Positions 1 through 8,441 of a stretch of 64,000 nt of DNA are shown piece after piece. Every line of letters starts with the position of its first letter. Position 1 is the first letter of the stretch. The stretch is taken from contig NZ_JAECZA010000001.1 in assembly GCF_016056275.1 (NCBI RefSeq), positions 62,934 through 126,933 on the forward strand, in the 5' to 3' direction. A program made the translations under genes and the position numbers. The DNA is from Dendronalium phyllosphericum CENA369. Its GTDB lineage: Bacteria > Cyanobacteriota > Cyanobacteriia > Cyanobacteriales > Nostocaceae. Under the pieces are notes generated by a model that searched no databases, was not told the DNA's origin, and worked only from the letters and a program-made list of their open reading frames with translations.

Positions 1-1
1 T

Positions 2-253
2 TATATTGAAACTCCTAATTTTGCTATTTATATTTGCAATAAGCGCGGACAACTTTTCTACACCAGTACTTCTAAATTGAATGGTCGAGGTATCCGGGCT
101 TTACCTGCTTATACAGAAGAAGGGACAGGATATATCGCTAGAAATGGCATATATGAATATGTTGTCAATGGTGCGTCTTTGGAAATTCTGAAAAATGGCC
201 GGGTTTTACAAACAGATCCTGTCATTAAATATGTAAGTAAATCTGCTAATTAA
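2..253 (+). CDS. 3' end of an unrecognised protein gene
   Basis: An open frame enters from the left edge and ends at TAA 251-253, giving the last 83 residues of a protein whose start is outside the window. The visible part is rich in Tyr, Asn and Gly and has no membrane segment. It reads like a beta-rich, possibly secreted domain (alternating hydrophobic residues with Gly/Asn turns). No family is recognised. It could be a C-terminal domain of a larger protein. Confidence 0.5.
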   Translation, partial: YIETPNFAIYICNKRGQLFYTSTSKLNGRGIRALPAYTEEGTGYIARNGIYEYVVNGASLEILKNGRVLQTDPVIKYVSKSAN

Positions 254-518
254 TTACAGTACCAAATAAAAGTATGGAATTAGTTAAGTGTGAAAAAAGC
301 TAATTCCATACCTTTGGATAACATATCTTCAGTTGCACAGAATTTAAGCCTGTATTCTAATTCCTAAGTCCTGAATTCTGTTTTGATAAAGGTGTACCTA
401 GCTTCACAAAAACTAAATAGAAGTCTTATACCAATAAATTAAAGTACTTTTTGGTCTAAAATTCCGGATAATACTGCTGAAAGTGAGTCTATGTATAAAA
501 AGAGAACTTCCTTGCATT

Positions 519-974
519 ATGATTAATCAGATTACTGCTTTAGAGTCTTGTTGGCATACTTCTCCACCCTGGGGTAAAGCTATGCCTCCACTAACAGTTC
601 AAATACTCGAAAAAGTCTTCTTGTCAAGCTCTGACTTGTCAGGTTATTGCTCTGGGGTTCAGTGGGAAGGGCAAGAGTGGGTTTATGCAATTGTTTGCCT
701 TGGTGAAACACTCTACTTACCTGCTAGAGAGTTTTGCGCCACAAATATACTAGAAGACATTACTATTCCCATTCCAGCTTTTGAATTGGGAGATGTCGTA
801 GAAGTTGATTTTAGCGAAAAGCCTTCACGGCGGATTATTCAAGGTATTTTTAGCCTCAAAAGTAACTGGCTTTATGCTGTAGAGTGGCGATCGCCTATTT
901 TGGAAGAAACAGCATCGACTCAAAGCAGGATGATATGGCTTGCTGATGTTGATTTGGTCAGAATAGAGGCATAA
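519..974 (+). CDS. DUF1392-like conserved cyanobacterial protein
   Basis: A 151-residue protein of unknown role. The start chosen is ATG 519 (MINQITALESCW...). A GTG 36 bases upstream is in frame, but the extra residues do not look like part of the family. The beginning (Met-Ile-Asn-Gln, then Cys-Trp and a Pro-Pro-Trp-Gly-Lys stretch) and the aromatic-rich core with a WYAVEW-type repeat of strands resemble the small Nostoc/Anabaena family DUF1392, which is about 150 residues long. That assignment is from memory of the family. The product is soluble and acidic. It stands alone, with long non-coding stretches on both sides, so neighbours give no clue to function. Confidence 0.65.
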   Translation: MINQITALESCWHTSPPWGKAMPPLTVQILEKVFLSSSDLSGYCSGVQWEGQEWVYAIVCLGETLYLPAREFCATNILEDITIPIPAFELGDVVEVDFSEKPSRRIIQGIFSLKSNWLYAVEWRSPILEETASTQSRMIWLADVDLVRIEA

Positions 975-1027
975 CCACCGTCAAGATGTTGCTGACGACA
1001 AATAATCTATCACTGAATAATAAAAAA

Positions 1028-1093
1028 GGAAAAAACCGTGAAACACTGTGTGCCACGGCTTTTGATGTGGTGTGAGGAGCTTAACTAAATATC
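1028..1093 (-). ncRNA. small RNA candidate, copy 1 (Yfr1-like motif plus terminator)
   Basis: Read on the minus strand, this stretch has a TATGAT -10-like box (1094-1099), about 15 unpaired bases, the motif CTCCTCACACCAC, then a GC-rich hairpin (CCGTG...CACGG) followed by TTTTTT: a typical small-RNA gene of about 60 nt. The CUCCUCACAC core matches the ultraconserved single-stranded motif known from cyanobacterial Yfr1, and Yfr1 also ends in a terminator hairpin and has this size. A second copy lies about 435 bp away on the same strand. Transcript ends are inferred. An orthodox Yfr1 5' hairpin is not obvious. Confidence 0.5.
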
Positions 1094-1462
1094 ATCATAA
1101 AGCAACTGACTGGTGAGCGCACCCCTGTAACAATTTTGGTAACAGAATTTTTCCACGTTCTTTAGCAAGGTGTAATAAATCACTGTACGGTAACGGAATG
1201 TGCTTTTAAGTTAGCCTTCTGGAGATTTGGACAACGCCAGTGATTATGAGCGAATACTTTTTTATCTGCCAATGATTTTAGTGTAGATTGGTCATCATCG
1301 TGCGCTCAACTCTGGAGGGTATAACTTTAATAGTTACTGGCGCAATGCTTGGGTAAAAATGAACTTTGCATGGGAACGAATGAAACCAGAAAGGTATCAA
1401 TGGTAACTTGAAAAGCCCGCAAACTAATTACTAAATAAGTTCTTTATTTTATCTACGCTTGC

Positions 1463-1535
1463 AAAATAAAAACCGTGGTAATTTTGAGGATTCCACGGCT
1501 TTTTGGTGTGGTGTGAGGAGACTTAATCTCATCTC
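1463..1535 (-). ncRNA. small RNA candidate, copy 2 (Yfr1-like motif plus terminator)
   Basis: This is a near-repeat of the element at about 1.03 kb. On the minus strand it has TATGAT at 1536-1541, a TTGACA at 1563-1568 (21-base spacing, longer than ideal), the same CTCCTCACACCAC motif, and a strong terminator hairpin CCGTGG...CCACGG followed by TTTTTATTTT. It lies about 110 bp downstream of the arsS stop codon on the same strand. It could therefore be an independent small RNA or a processed 3' UTR RNA that also ends the ars operon. Confidence 0.5.
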
Positions 1536-1652
1536 ATCATAAACCCATCTCAGGATTAGTAATGTCAACCGAACAGATTTTGTAACAAAATTGTTTTTTG
1601 ATGACATAAATATGTTTTTTCAAGGTCAATCAAAATGCAAAAACGATTGACT

Positions 1653-2639
1653 CTATACTAAAGCGCCACCACAGCTGGAACCAGATCCAGCGGTACAACC
1701 ATAGCAATAAGCAGCAGTTTGTACTTCATTAATTAAATCTAAACTGCCAGCTTCTAGCAATTTTGCCACTGTCAAGGTTTCACCATTGTGAGCTTTTGCA
1801 GGCAGATTCATCATTTGGTTAAAATCGCAATCATATATATTGCCTAAATAGTCAATTGAAAGCTCATCCCGACACATTAAATGTTCAACTGTATTGTGAT
1901 TGAAATGTGATTCTAAAAACTGCAAATAACCTGCATACAGTTTTTTTCGTTCTAAATACATTTTAGTTCTGCCAACTGGCACATTAGTAATTGTGAAGAG
2001 ATTGTTAAATACAATGTCAAAATGTTCTTGTAAGAACATTTTATAATCTTGTTGCAGATTAGTCTGTTCGGGAGCTAAGGAAAATTTTTCGCTTGTAGGC
2101 AACTGCGGATTATAAACTAAATCTAAGATTAAATTTCTCTCTTTACCATAGCCCAGTTGATTAAGCCATTGTAAAGCCTTGATTGAACTGTCAAAAACAC
2201 CATTACCGCGCATTCTATCGACATTATCTGCTAAGTAACAAGGCAGCGAAGCAACAACTCTTACATGATTTTGGGCAAAATATTCTGGCAGATCGCCAAA
2301 TCCATTTTCAAAATAAATAGTCAAATTAGACCGGACAATTACTTGTTTACCTGTCACTCTTGCCGCTTCTACTAATGGTTTAAATCCATAATTCATTTCT
2401 GGCGCGCCACCAGTTAAATCTACAATTTGAATTTGGGGCAATCTGTGAATTAATTCAATCAATTGTTCGCAAATTTCTGGAGAAAGTTCTTCTGTACGTT
2501 TTGGCCCCGCTTCCACATGGCAGTGCGTACAAGCAAGATTGCAACGCTTACCTAAATTTATTTGTAAAACCGCGATATTTCTTTTCGTTAAAGGTGCGTT
2601 TAATTTGGATTTAAAAGGTGTAATTGCTGTATTTAGCAT
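1653..2639 (-). CDS. arsS: ArsS, radical SAM enzyme of arsenosugar synthesis
   Basis: A 328-residue cytoplasmic radical SAM enzyme. The CxxxCxxC cluster that binds the 4Fe-4S/SAM centre is at Cys33, Cys37 and Cys40 (CNLACTHC), followed by the usual GGAPE SAM-binding motif. The C-terminal half matches the DUF3641 extension of ArsS, with conserved CDFNQM and a Cys-rich tail (YCYGCTAGSGSSCGG). In the known pathway ArsS joins the deoxyadenosyl moiety of SAM to dimethylated arsenic on the way to arsenosugars. It is the last gene of arsM-pit-arsS, 62 bp after the transporter gene. Length is normal for the family. Confidence 0.9.
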   Translation of the reverse strand: MLNTAITPFKSKLNAPLTKRNIAVLQINLGKRCNLACTHCHVEAGPKRTEELSPEICEQLIELIHRLPQIQIVDLTGGAPEMNYGFKPLVEAARVTGKQVIVRSNLTIYFENGFGDLPEYFAQNHVRVVASLPCYLADNVDRMRGNGVFDSSIKALQWLNQLGYGKERNLILDLVYNPQLPTSEKFSLAPEQTNLQQDYKMFLQEHFDIVFNNLFTITNVPVGRTKMYLERKKLYAGYLQFLESHFNHNTVEHLMCRDELSIDYLGNIYDCDFNQMMNLPAKAHNGETLTVAKLLEAGSLDLINEVQTAAYCYGCTAGSGSSCGGALV

Positions 2640-2701
2640 AGATTTTTATTATCCTTGATAATTAAAATTAGCGGGCAATTATATTCAAGTAAAAGCTTCG
2701 T

Positions 2702-3688
2702 TCATCCTTGTAATAATCTATATGTTATTCCACTAACAATTGTGGCAGTGGGTAAAGTAAAAATCCAGGAAATTAGAATTTGATAAAAAATACCTAAGTT
2801 GACTTTTTTACCCATTAGTCCCACACCAAAAATAGAACTTACAGAAACTATACTGGTAGACACAGGCAGCCCAAATTGAGTAGCAGCGATCGTTAGGATT
2901 CCAGTTACTATATTGGCAGATAAGCCTTGAGTATGATTCATGGAAGTGATTTTTTCACTCATGGTTTCGGCAATTTTTTGGGAGTTGAGTAAACCCCCAA
3001 GAGCTATGGCCATTGCTACCGTAATCATTCCTCCTTGAATTGAAAAATAATCAATAATTGAAATGAGCGAGACAATTTTGGGAGTGTCATTCAAGCCTCT
3101 AGTAAAACAGATGATGCCAGAACTGATAAAATGACAAGCATCGAGAGTTTTCTGGTTTGATTGTAGGTTCCATTTCTCACTAAGATACTCAAATAAGCTA
3201 TAAATTCCGATTCCTAAAGCTATAGCAATAACTGGACTGAGTAATAAAGGTAAAACAAACAAATTTCCCAAAGCAGCAAAATTAACTTGCAGTCCCTTTG
3301 CTACTAATCCAGCGCCAAGTATTGCACCTGTTAAACAATGAGTTGTGGAAATGGGAAATCCAGTCAGGGCAGCGACTAGCACAGTCAAACCAGATGCGAT
3401 CGCCACGGCAATATGAAACTCTGGGGCATTAGCGATCGCATCTGGTAGTATTCCTTTTCCAGAAAAGTTTTTTACTAGGGCGCTAGCAAATATAATTGAA
3501 GCTACTGCACCAGCAAAAGTTGTAATAGTTGCCCACAAAATTGCTGTTTGATAGCTGGTTGTTCGGCTACCAAACAGTGTTGCTACCCCTTTAAAGTTGT
3601 CGTTTGCCCCATTTGAGTAAGCTAAAAAAAGCGTAGACAGAAATAGACTAATTAAAAACATTTGGGGGTTTCTTAAAGTTAACAGCAA
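2702..3688 (-). CDS. PiT-family inorganic phosphate (arsenate) transporter
   Basis: A 328-residue integral membrane protein with about ten hydrophobic segments. It has the duplicated PiT signature: 'NGANDNFKGVA' near residue 26 and 'TRGLNDTPKI' near residue 196, plus 'GFPISTTHCLTGAILG' and 'GLPVSTSIVSVSSIFG'. PiT proteins carry phosphate with H+ or Na+, and arsenate is a structural analogue. Its start codon overlaps the arsM stop by 10 bp and it sits between arsM and arsS, so translational coupling and a role in arsenic or phosphate handling are inferred. The direction of transport and preference for arsenate cannot be read from sequence. Confidence 0.85.
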   Translation of the reverse strand: MLLTLRNPQMFLISLFLSTLFLAYSNGANDNFKGVATLFGSRTTSYQTAILWATITTFAGAVASIIFASALVKNFSGKGILPDAIANAPEFHIAVAIASGLTVLVAALTGFPISTTHCLTGAILGAGLVAKGLQVNFAALGNLFVLPLLLSPVIAIALGIGIYSLFEYLSEKWNLQSNQKTLDACHFISSGIICFTRGLNDTPKIVSLISIIDYFSIQGGMITVAMAIALGGLLNSQKIAETMSEKITSMNHTQGLSANIVTGILTIAATQFGLPVSTSIVSVSSIFGVGLMGKKVNLGIFYQILISWIFTLPTATIVSGITYRLLQG

Positions 3689-4647
3689 CCACCGCCACTA
3701 TAGTACCAAGTCGAATCAGTAATAATTATTTCCGCTGGCTTCAAAGCTGCAAGTTTAGTAGCAGTTTTATCGCAGACTGCTGCGGGGATACCGCGCTGAA
3801 GCAAATGCCCTGCTGAATCATCAAAAAAAGATTCTAAACCAGCATAAATGGCTGTCTTACCAGTGAATATACAAGCACCATCTTCTGGAATAGCAACTTT
3901 GAAACAGACAGAATCGAGACTTTCTAAAAGTAGATTATCTTGGAGATTATATGTTGTAGAATCTAGCAAACGATAAGGACGACGAGCGCGGACTTCTATT
4001 TGACCAAAGCCAGCATTGATGATACGTTCGGTATACTCTTCATAGGTGAGTGCGCCTGATAAACACATAGCTCGTAGACGCTCATCTTGTTGCAGGTGTT
4101 GGGGAATTGGACGAGTAGCAATAGGATCGCTCATCTGCAAACGTCCACCTGGTTTTAATACCCGAAACGCTTCTTTTAAAGCACGAGTTAAATCTTCTGG
4201 TTCAAATATATTAAAGAGACAGTTCTGTGCCACAATATCAACGGCAGCATCAGCCACAGGCAAGTTAAAAGCATCACCCTCTTTGATTTCCACAAAGCTA
4301 GTGTCAAACCAAGGGTTTTCTGTAGCAGCAAGTTCCAAGTTGCGTGTGGCGGCTTCTCGCATTGCTGCAACTGGTTCAATCGCAATTACACCACCAGCAC
4401 GGCGGGAAAAATAAGCAAATTGTAATGCTTCCAAACCACCACCAACACCAACATATAGCACCGTAGGTTGATTTGAGAGTTCGGTAGGGTGAATAGTTGT
4501 ACCACAGCCATAGTTCATTTCCTGCATTGCCAAAGGAATTCGCAATCCTGGTAGTTGCAGGGGTGTACTTTGAACGCAACAAAGCCCCACTTGTGGCGTT
4601 TGGGTAACTTCTTGGTAGAATTGTGCTGCTGTTTCTAGATAAGTCAT
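3679..4647 (-). CDS. arsM: ArsM-type arsenite S-adenosylmethionine methyltransferase
   Basis: A 322-residue class I methyltransferase. The SAM motif I is VLYVGVGGG (residues 63-71), with acidic loop EGDAF and LKPGGRLQMSD later. Candidate arsenic-binding cysteines are Cys23/Cys24, Cys48, Cys143 (NCLFNIF) and Cys195 (MCLSGAL), with a Gly-Gly-Gly-Cys-Cys C terminus. This pattern fits the arsenosugar-type ArsM. The enzyme methylates As(III) stepwise, feeding ArsS encoded two genes downstream. It is the first gene of the operon. The 560 bp upstream contain no arsR-like repressor gene, so regulation is not explained locally. Call rests on motifs and on linkage to arsS. Confidence 0.85.
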   Translation of the reverse strand: MTYLETAAQFYQEVTQTPQVGLCCVQSTPLQLPGLRIPLAMQEMNYGCGTTIHPTELSNQPTVLYVGVGGGLEALQFAYFSRRAGGVIAIEPVAAMREAATRNLELAATENPWFDTSFVEIKEGDAFNLPVADAAVDIVAQNCLFNIFEPEDLTRALKEAFRVLKPGGRLQMSDPIATRPIPQHLQQDERLRAMCLSGALTYEEYTERIINAGFGQIEVRARRPYRLLDSTTYNLQDNLLLESLDSVCFKVAIPEDGACIFTGKTAIYAGLESFFDDSAGHLLQRGIPAAVCDKTATKLAALKPAEIIITDSTWYYSGGGCC

Positions 4648-5052
4648 TACAGTTTTGATTTAACGTGTTTTCGTATAGAGTCTACCTTGTGCATCCTAAT
4701 ATAACTAACTGTCACAGTGTAGAGGTATAATATCAATTCCCTCTTTCACGGTTATAAATTACTCTCCTCTATTTGCTTGTTGTTCGCTATTAGCAAGCTG
4801 AGAATAAAGTATAGGGACGTAAGGGGAAAATTTATTCTTACCCCATACCCCATACTCCTACACCTCGAATTTAGTAAATCTGGAAGCCTTATACCAATTC
4901 TCTATGAAGATGCGCTCAATTATTTGAGGACTGAGTACAAGAAATTAAAAATGTAGACCCGCGACTTCTCAAAGGGTATCGCGTACTGCTTTATAGAAGC
5001 CGCAGGTTAGGGTAAAAATGAGAGATGGAGAGAGTTTAGCAACGCTTCACAA
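4648..5052. other. non-coding spacer upstream of arsM
   Basis: About 400 bp with no convincing gene. It must contain the arsM promoter (minus strand). It also holds fragments of dispersed cyanobacterial repeats, such as the stretch around 4963-5010 (ACTTCTCAAAGGGTATCGCG, then TATAGAAGCCGCAGG) and a short inverted repeat AGCAACGC...GCGTTGCT at about 5038-5068 whose right arm belongs to the MITE. Confidence 0.5.
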
Positions 5053-5060
5053 AGAAAAGC

Positions 5061-5180
5061 GGCGTTGCTGAATAAGGGGATGATTGAGGCTGACGCGGGG
5101 ACGCGGGGACGCGGAGACACGGAGAAGCGGAGATTATGGTTGATGTAAATTCCAAAATCATCCCGCAATTATGCAACGCC
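5061..5180. mobile_element. 120-bp MITE-like element with terminal inverted repeats and 8-bp target duplication
   Basis: The ends are imperfect 25-bp inverted repeats: 5061-5085 starts GGCGTTGCTGAATAAGGGGA, and the reverse complement of 5156-5180 starts GGCGTTGCATAATTGCGGGA. About 20 of 25 positions agree. The element is flanked on both sides by the same 8 bases, AGAAAAGC (5053-5060 and 5181-5188), as expected for a target-site duplication. The interior is a short tandem run of GACGCGGG-like units and cannot encode a transposase, so the element would depend on an IS elsewhere with similar ends. It lies about 20 bp from the stop codon of the response-regulator gene. Confidence 0.75.
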
Positions 5181-5209
5181 AGAAAAGCTATTACGTAAAG
5201 ATCGTAAGT

Positions 5210-5575
5210 TTATTGTTTTGTTTGCAATTGGGCCTGGACTCTGGCTAATAATTCCTCAATGCTGAAGGGTTTTACTACATAATCATTAGCACCAGCGTCT
5301 AAGCTTGCAAGGCGATCGCTCGCTTCATCTTTAGGAGTTAATAAAATTATCGGCACTTTATTGCCCGTACTTCGCAGGCGGTGACAAATTTCCAAGCCCG
5401 ATAAGTTAGGTAACATCCAATCCAAAATGACTAAATCTAGATGCCACTCCCGTGCTGCGGTGAGTGCAGTTAATCCATCGTAGGCGATGCTGACTTGATA
5501 GCCTTGATAACTCAGTTCTAATTCGAGAAATTTCGCTAATTTGACTTCATCTTCTACTAATAAGATGTGCGTCAT
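5210..5575 (-). CDS. single-domain response regulator (receiver only)
   Basis: A 121-residue CheY-like receiver domain of two-component signalling. Acidic pocket Glu8/Asp9, phospho-acceptor Asp52 (VILDWMLP), Thr80 and Lys102 (VVKPF) are all present. ATG 5575 is chosen because the protein then begins MTHILLVEDE like other receivers; the longer frame adds 21 unlikely residues. The sequence resembles OmpR/PhoB receivers (SIEELLARVQAQL), which normally continue into a winged-helix DNA-binding domain, but here the protein stops at once. It may be a true single-domain regulator or a gene that lost its output domain. A MITE sits immediately downstream. No histidine kinase is adjacent. Confidence 0.8.
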   Translation of the reverse strand: MTHILLVEDEVKLAKFLELELSYQGYQVSIAYDGLTALTAAREWHLDLVILDWMLPNLSGLEICHRLRSTGNKVPIILLTPKDEASDRLASLDAGANDYVVKPFSIEELLARVQAQLQTKQ

Positions 5576-5836
5576 GATGATGTTAATGATTTCAGCAGAG
5601 TATGGCAAACAACACAAACTAATAATGATTGATACCAAATTGGCATAGTATTCTTTGAGATTGCTGGAATGGCCTTTTAGTAAAAACTTTTTAATCCAAA
5701 ATTGGTATTAGAGAGTCATGAACTACTCAATAGCCAGACATCTAATTAGTTCTACGTTAGCTTAGTATAGATTTGAGTAGGTGACAACCGTAAGTCTGTA
5801 ATTACCGATACTACTACAGCAAGTAGTCATTCAATT

Positions 5837-6124
5837 TTAGCAATAGGCTGTAATATCTTCACCACAATCATCTGCAAGATAACAAAGTGCTTTAAAACGC
5901 AGAGTCACCACTTGCTCGTAGAGGGGATTTAATTTACACATTGGGGGAATGTGAAATAGCTTACGACCAAACAGCTTGATGTCTCGTTCAAAAGGACATT
6001 GGGCTGGGATGGCTTTGCACAAGAGATGGGCTAGTTTGGAATTATGAATTTCTATTGTTTCTAACCACTCGCGGACTGGGTGCAGTAAGTCGTTGTGTAA
6101 TCGGATTTGAGTAAAGCTTGTCAT
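5837..6124 (-). CDS. stand-alone Mo-dependent nitrogenase C-terminal-domain protein
   Basis: A 95-residue protein matching the small family named Mo-dependent nitrogenase C-terminus. Features seen are IPAQCPFERDIKLFGR, FHIPPMCKLNPLYEQ and CYLADDCGEDIT, with conserved Cys residues in each block. In cyanobacteria this domain occurs as short free-standing proteins whose function is not established; the name comes from similarity, not from catalysis. No nif genes are visible nearby. ATG 6124 gives full family length. Confidence 0.8.
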   Translation of the reverse strand: MTSFTQIRLHNDLLHPVREWLETIEIHNSKLAHLLCKAIPAQCPFERDIKLFGRKLFHIPPMCKLNPLYEQVVTLRFKALCYLADDCGEDITAYC

Positions 6125-6477
6125 GATTGCTCACCTTGAGAATTTCAAATTTGACTGATTTGATTAGGTTTGAACCTCTGTATATAGATAGGATCAGGTT
6201 CTATGATTTTATGCAACGATGCTGATTTTTTAGTTTTTGATGCACCTATTGGTGTAGTTCCCTCTTTTTAGGAACACACTTAATTACACATTCCAGACCT
6301 TGTATTCCAGATAATTTGTCCAACTATCGCATAGCTGTTATGCCAAACGCTAGGCTAGATATTATCGGACTGCAAAGCTGCAATTACTAGTAGCTATAGT
6401 TAACTAACTTCTTGGAGGCGCAGCTACAATCTCCTTAATAGAAGCGCCAAGCTTCGGAGCATGGTCTGCGAAAACTA
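6125..6477. other. non-coding spacer between divergent genes
   Basis: About 350 bp between the nitrogenase-C-like gene (minus) and the methyltransferase gene (plus). Promoters for both are expected here. No RNA gene or strong hairpin stands out. The bases around 6440-6465 (GAAGCGCCAAGCTTCGGAGC) look like a dispersed repeat with a small palindrome. Confidence 0.4.
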
Positions 6478-7101
6478 ATGACGGATAATTTTCTCAGTAA
6501 TAAAAAACAAATTTTTGATATCTGGGCCCCAAGCTATGATTGGCTCTTTCCCTCAGTAATTTACCGCACTATCCACAAACGGTTGCTAGAATACGTCGAA
6601 TTACCAGAGCGAGCAAATGTACTCGATTTAGGCTGTGGTACTGGTCGTCTACTTGAGCGCCTTGCTACTCAATTTCCCGATTTGCGTGGTACTGGGTTAG
6701 ACCTTTCTCCTAATATGTTGCGCTTGGCAAGACTGAGTAATTGCCACCATCCGCGTTTAATTTTTCTTGAAGGTAAAGCTGAGTCTTTGCCTTTTGGTGA
6801 GGGTCAGTTTGATGCTGTTTTCAACACTATCAGCTTCTTGCACTATCTAGAACCGAAACAAGTGCTAAGTGAGGTAGCGCGAGTACTTTCTCCTGGTGGA
6901 CGCTTTTACTTGGTTGACATGACTACTACAACAGAAGTATTTCCTCAATTGCTACAAATTTCTCCCTTGGGAATTAGACTCTACAGCCCAAATCAACGCG
7001 AACTTCTCGGCTCTGCTGCTGGGCTATTGTGTTTGAGTCACCAATATTTATTAGGGCCTGTTTTGCTAACAATTTTTGCTAAACCTTTGTTAGATACCTA
7101 G
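6478..7101 (+). CDS. class I SAM-dependent methyltransferase, substrate unknown
   Basis: A 207-residue soluble methyltransferase of the UbiE/Methyltransf_11 type. The SAM-binding motif NVLDLGCGTGRLLERL lies near residues 44-59, with an acidic end of strand 2 (GTGLDLSPNML), the motif FDAVFNTISFLHYL and LSPGGRFYLVDM. The N terminus (IFDIWAPSYDWLFPSVIYRTIHKRLLEYV) resembles ubiquinone/menaquinone or lipid-type methyltransferases. Nothing beside it indicates the substrate. It converges on the GNAT gene at 7130 with 28 bp between the stop codons. Confidence 0.8.
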   Translation: MTDNFLSNKKQIFDIWAPSYDWLFPSVIYRTIHKRLLEYVELPERANVLDLGCGTGRLLERLATQFPDLRGTGLDLSPNMLRLARLSNCHHPRLIFLEGKAESLPFGEGQFDAVFNTISFLHYLEPKQVLSEVARVLSPGGRFYLVDMTTTTEVFPQLLQISPLGIRLYSPNQRELLGSAAGLLCLSHQYLLGPVLLTIFAKPLLDT

Positions 7102-7129
7102 TTTTAATGAACTAAAAATCTCCCGCATT

Positions 7130-7600
7130 TTATCTGTCGGGAGTGTCAACTCGATACTGCATGAAGATTACAGGAACTTTAATTAGTCTTTTGGCTAATT
7201 GAGAGAATCCAAATTTACGTTGAAGCGACGCTGGCAAGTCTTCATAAGATATAGTTACAAAACCAAAGCGGCTATAAAACTGGGCCAGCCGTTGACCTAA
7301 ACATTCCAGATACAGTGGTTGAGTAGCTGTATCAATTAGATGCTGTGTGAGAAAACTACCTAAACCGCGACCTCTCCAAGCTGATTTAACAACTAAACTG
7401 CCAAGTTCTTGCGCTCCTGAGAAATTACGTAGTTGTCCGCAAGCTACCAAATCTCCATCGCACTCGATCGCACAAAACTGCTGCCAACGTAATTGAGTTG
7501 GTTCAAGTTTGGCTGATAATACCAACAATCGAATCAACCACTTATCCGCAGACGTTGCCCTACGGAGGACACATCCAGATGGTAACGACTTTTGCAACAC
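7130..7600 (-). CDS. GNAT-family N-acetyltransferase
   Basis: A 156-residue acetyltransferase. The acetyl-CoA pyrophosphate loop is visible as SAWRGRGLGSFLTQHLI (motif A, near residues 93-109), preceded by the beta strand ELGSLVVK. The C-terminal region has FYSRFGFVTI, typical of GNAT proteins acting on small molecules or free amino acids. Substrate cannot be inferred. Confidence 0.8.
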   Translation of the reverse strand: MLQKSLPSGCVLRRATSADKWLIRLLVLSAKLEPTQLRWQQFCAIECDGDLVACGQLRNFSGAQELGSLVVKSAWRGRGLGSFLTQHLIDTATQPLYLECLGQRLAQFYSRFGFVTISYEDLPASLQRKFGFSQLAKRLIKVPVIFMQYRVDTPDR

Positions 7601-8164
7601 CGTTCTAAATCACACCTTACTTTTCACCGTCGATTGTAGAGCCGGATTAAGTATATTTGATAAATTGCTTTACTGCAATTCTAACCTTTACTAAATCTCT
7701 TGCATTAGCCAATAATAGCAATTCACTGAAACATATTTCTACCAAAATTTTCGACTCTTTCAAATTTTTATCTGAATTGCACACAAATAATCTAGTTTAC
7801 TGATGAAATTCGAGCAAGCGACAAACCGCAGAATTATGGGGCGAGATTCATTGTTCTAAAAACTGCTTCTTTTATTTCATCTCTTATTTGCAGTTTATTA
7901 AAATTCGTCTGAGTTAAGAGATATTGCGAATTTAGTTCATATCCTTACGTTAGCTATTAGTCTTCTATCTAAAAGCTAATTACCATACTAATAAATCTAA
8001 ATCTGAGATAAATTCACTTTAGGTCTGGTGATGACTTGATTGAGTCGTAAATAAGACTTCCGATAGATATAACAACTATCCAAAATTGAATTTTAGATAG
8101 ATGAAATTGCACTTCCTGTCTGATTAATATAAGACTGAGATCAAATGATAGGAGTTTAAAAATT
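7601..8164. other. AT-rich non-coding region
   Basis: About 560 bp without a supported gene. The only clear signal is a Shine-Dalgarno-like AGGAG at about 8150, ahead of the small gene at 8165. Short ORFs here have no recognisable sequence. Confidence 0.4.
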
Positions 8165-8359
8165 ATGGCTGAAGAACAAAAAAAGCCTATTAATCAAGAA
8201 ACCCCCGGTGCTTCCGGTGGCTATCAAACCCCCATCGAGGAAGATATTCGCAAGACTGGTGATGCTGCAAAAAGCGATGCTAAAAAAACTGCTACACCAG
8301 AAGCACCTGGAGAAGATGATGTAGCAGGCAGTCCTAACCAAGGAACCGAGTCGCGTTAG
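8165..8359 (+). CDS. small disordered hydrophilic protein
   Basis: A 64-residue protein with a good ribosome site (AGGAG 9 bases before ATG). It is made almost wholly of Glu, Lys, Asp, Ala, Pro, Gly and Thr, has no Cys or Trp and no hydrophobic segment, and so should be intrinsically disordered. A hairpin terminator follows at 8442-8473. Composition resembles stress-related small cyanobacterial proteins, but no named family is recognised. Confidence 0.65.
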   Translation: MAEEQKKPINQETPGASGGYQTPIEEDIRKTGDAAKSDAKKTATPEAPGEDDVAGSPNQGTESR

Positions 8360-8441
8360 TCGATTTGAACTGTCATAAGTTGCGATCGTTTTATCAAGTC
8401 TTATTTTATAGACCTGATTTAGTAATTTAGGAAATTTTGAG

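Noticed and set aside
4046-4414. 122-codon plus-strand ORF opposite arsM
   Set aside because: Arg/Ser/Ala-rich composition of an antisense shadow, no ribosome site, and arsM is strongly supported on the other strand.
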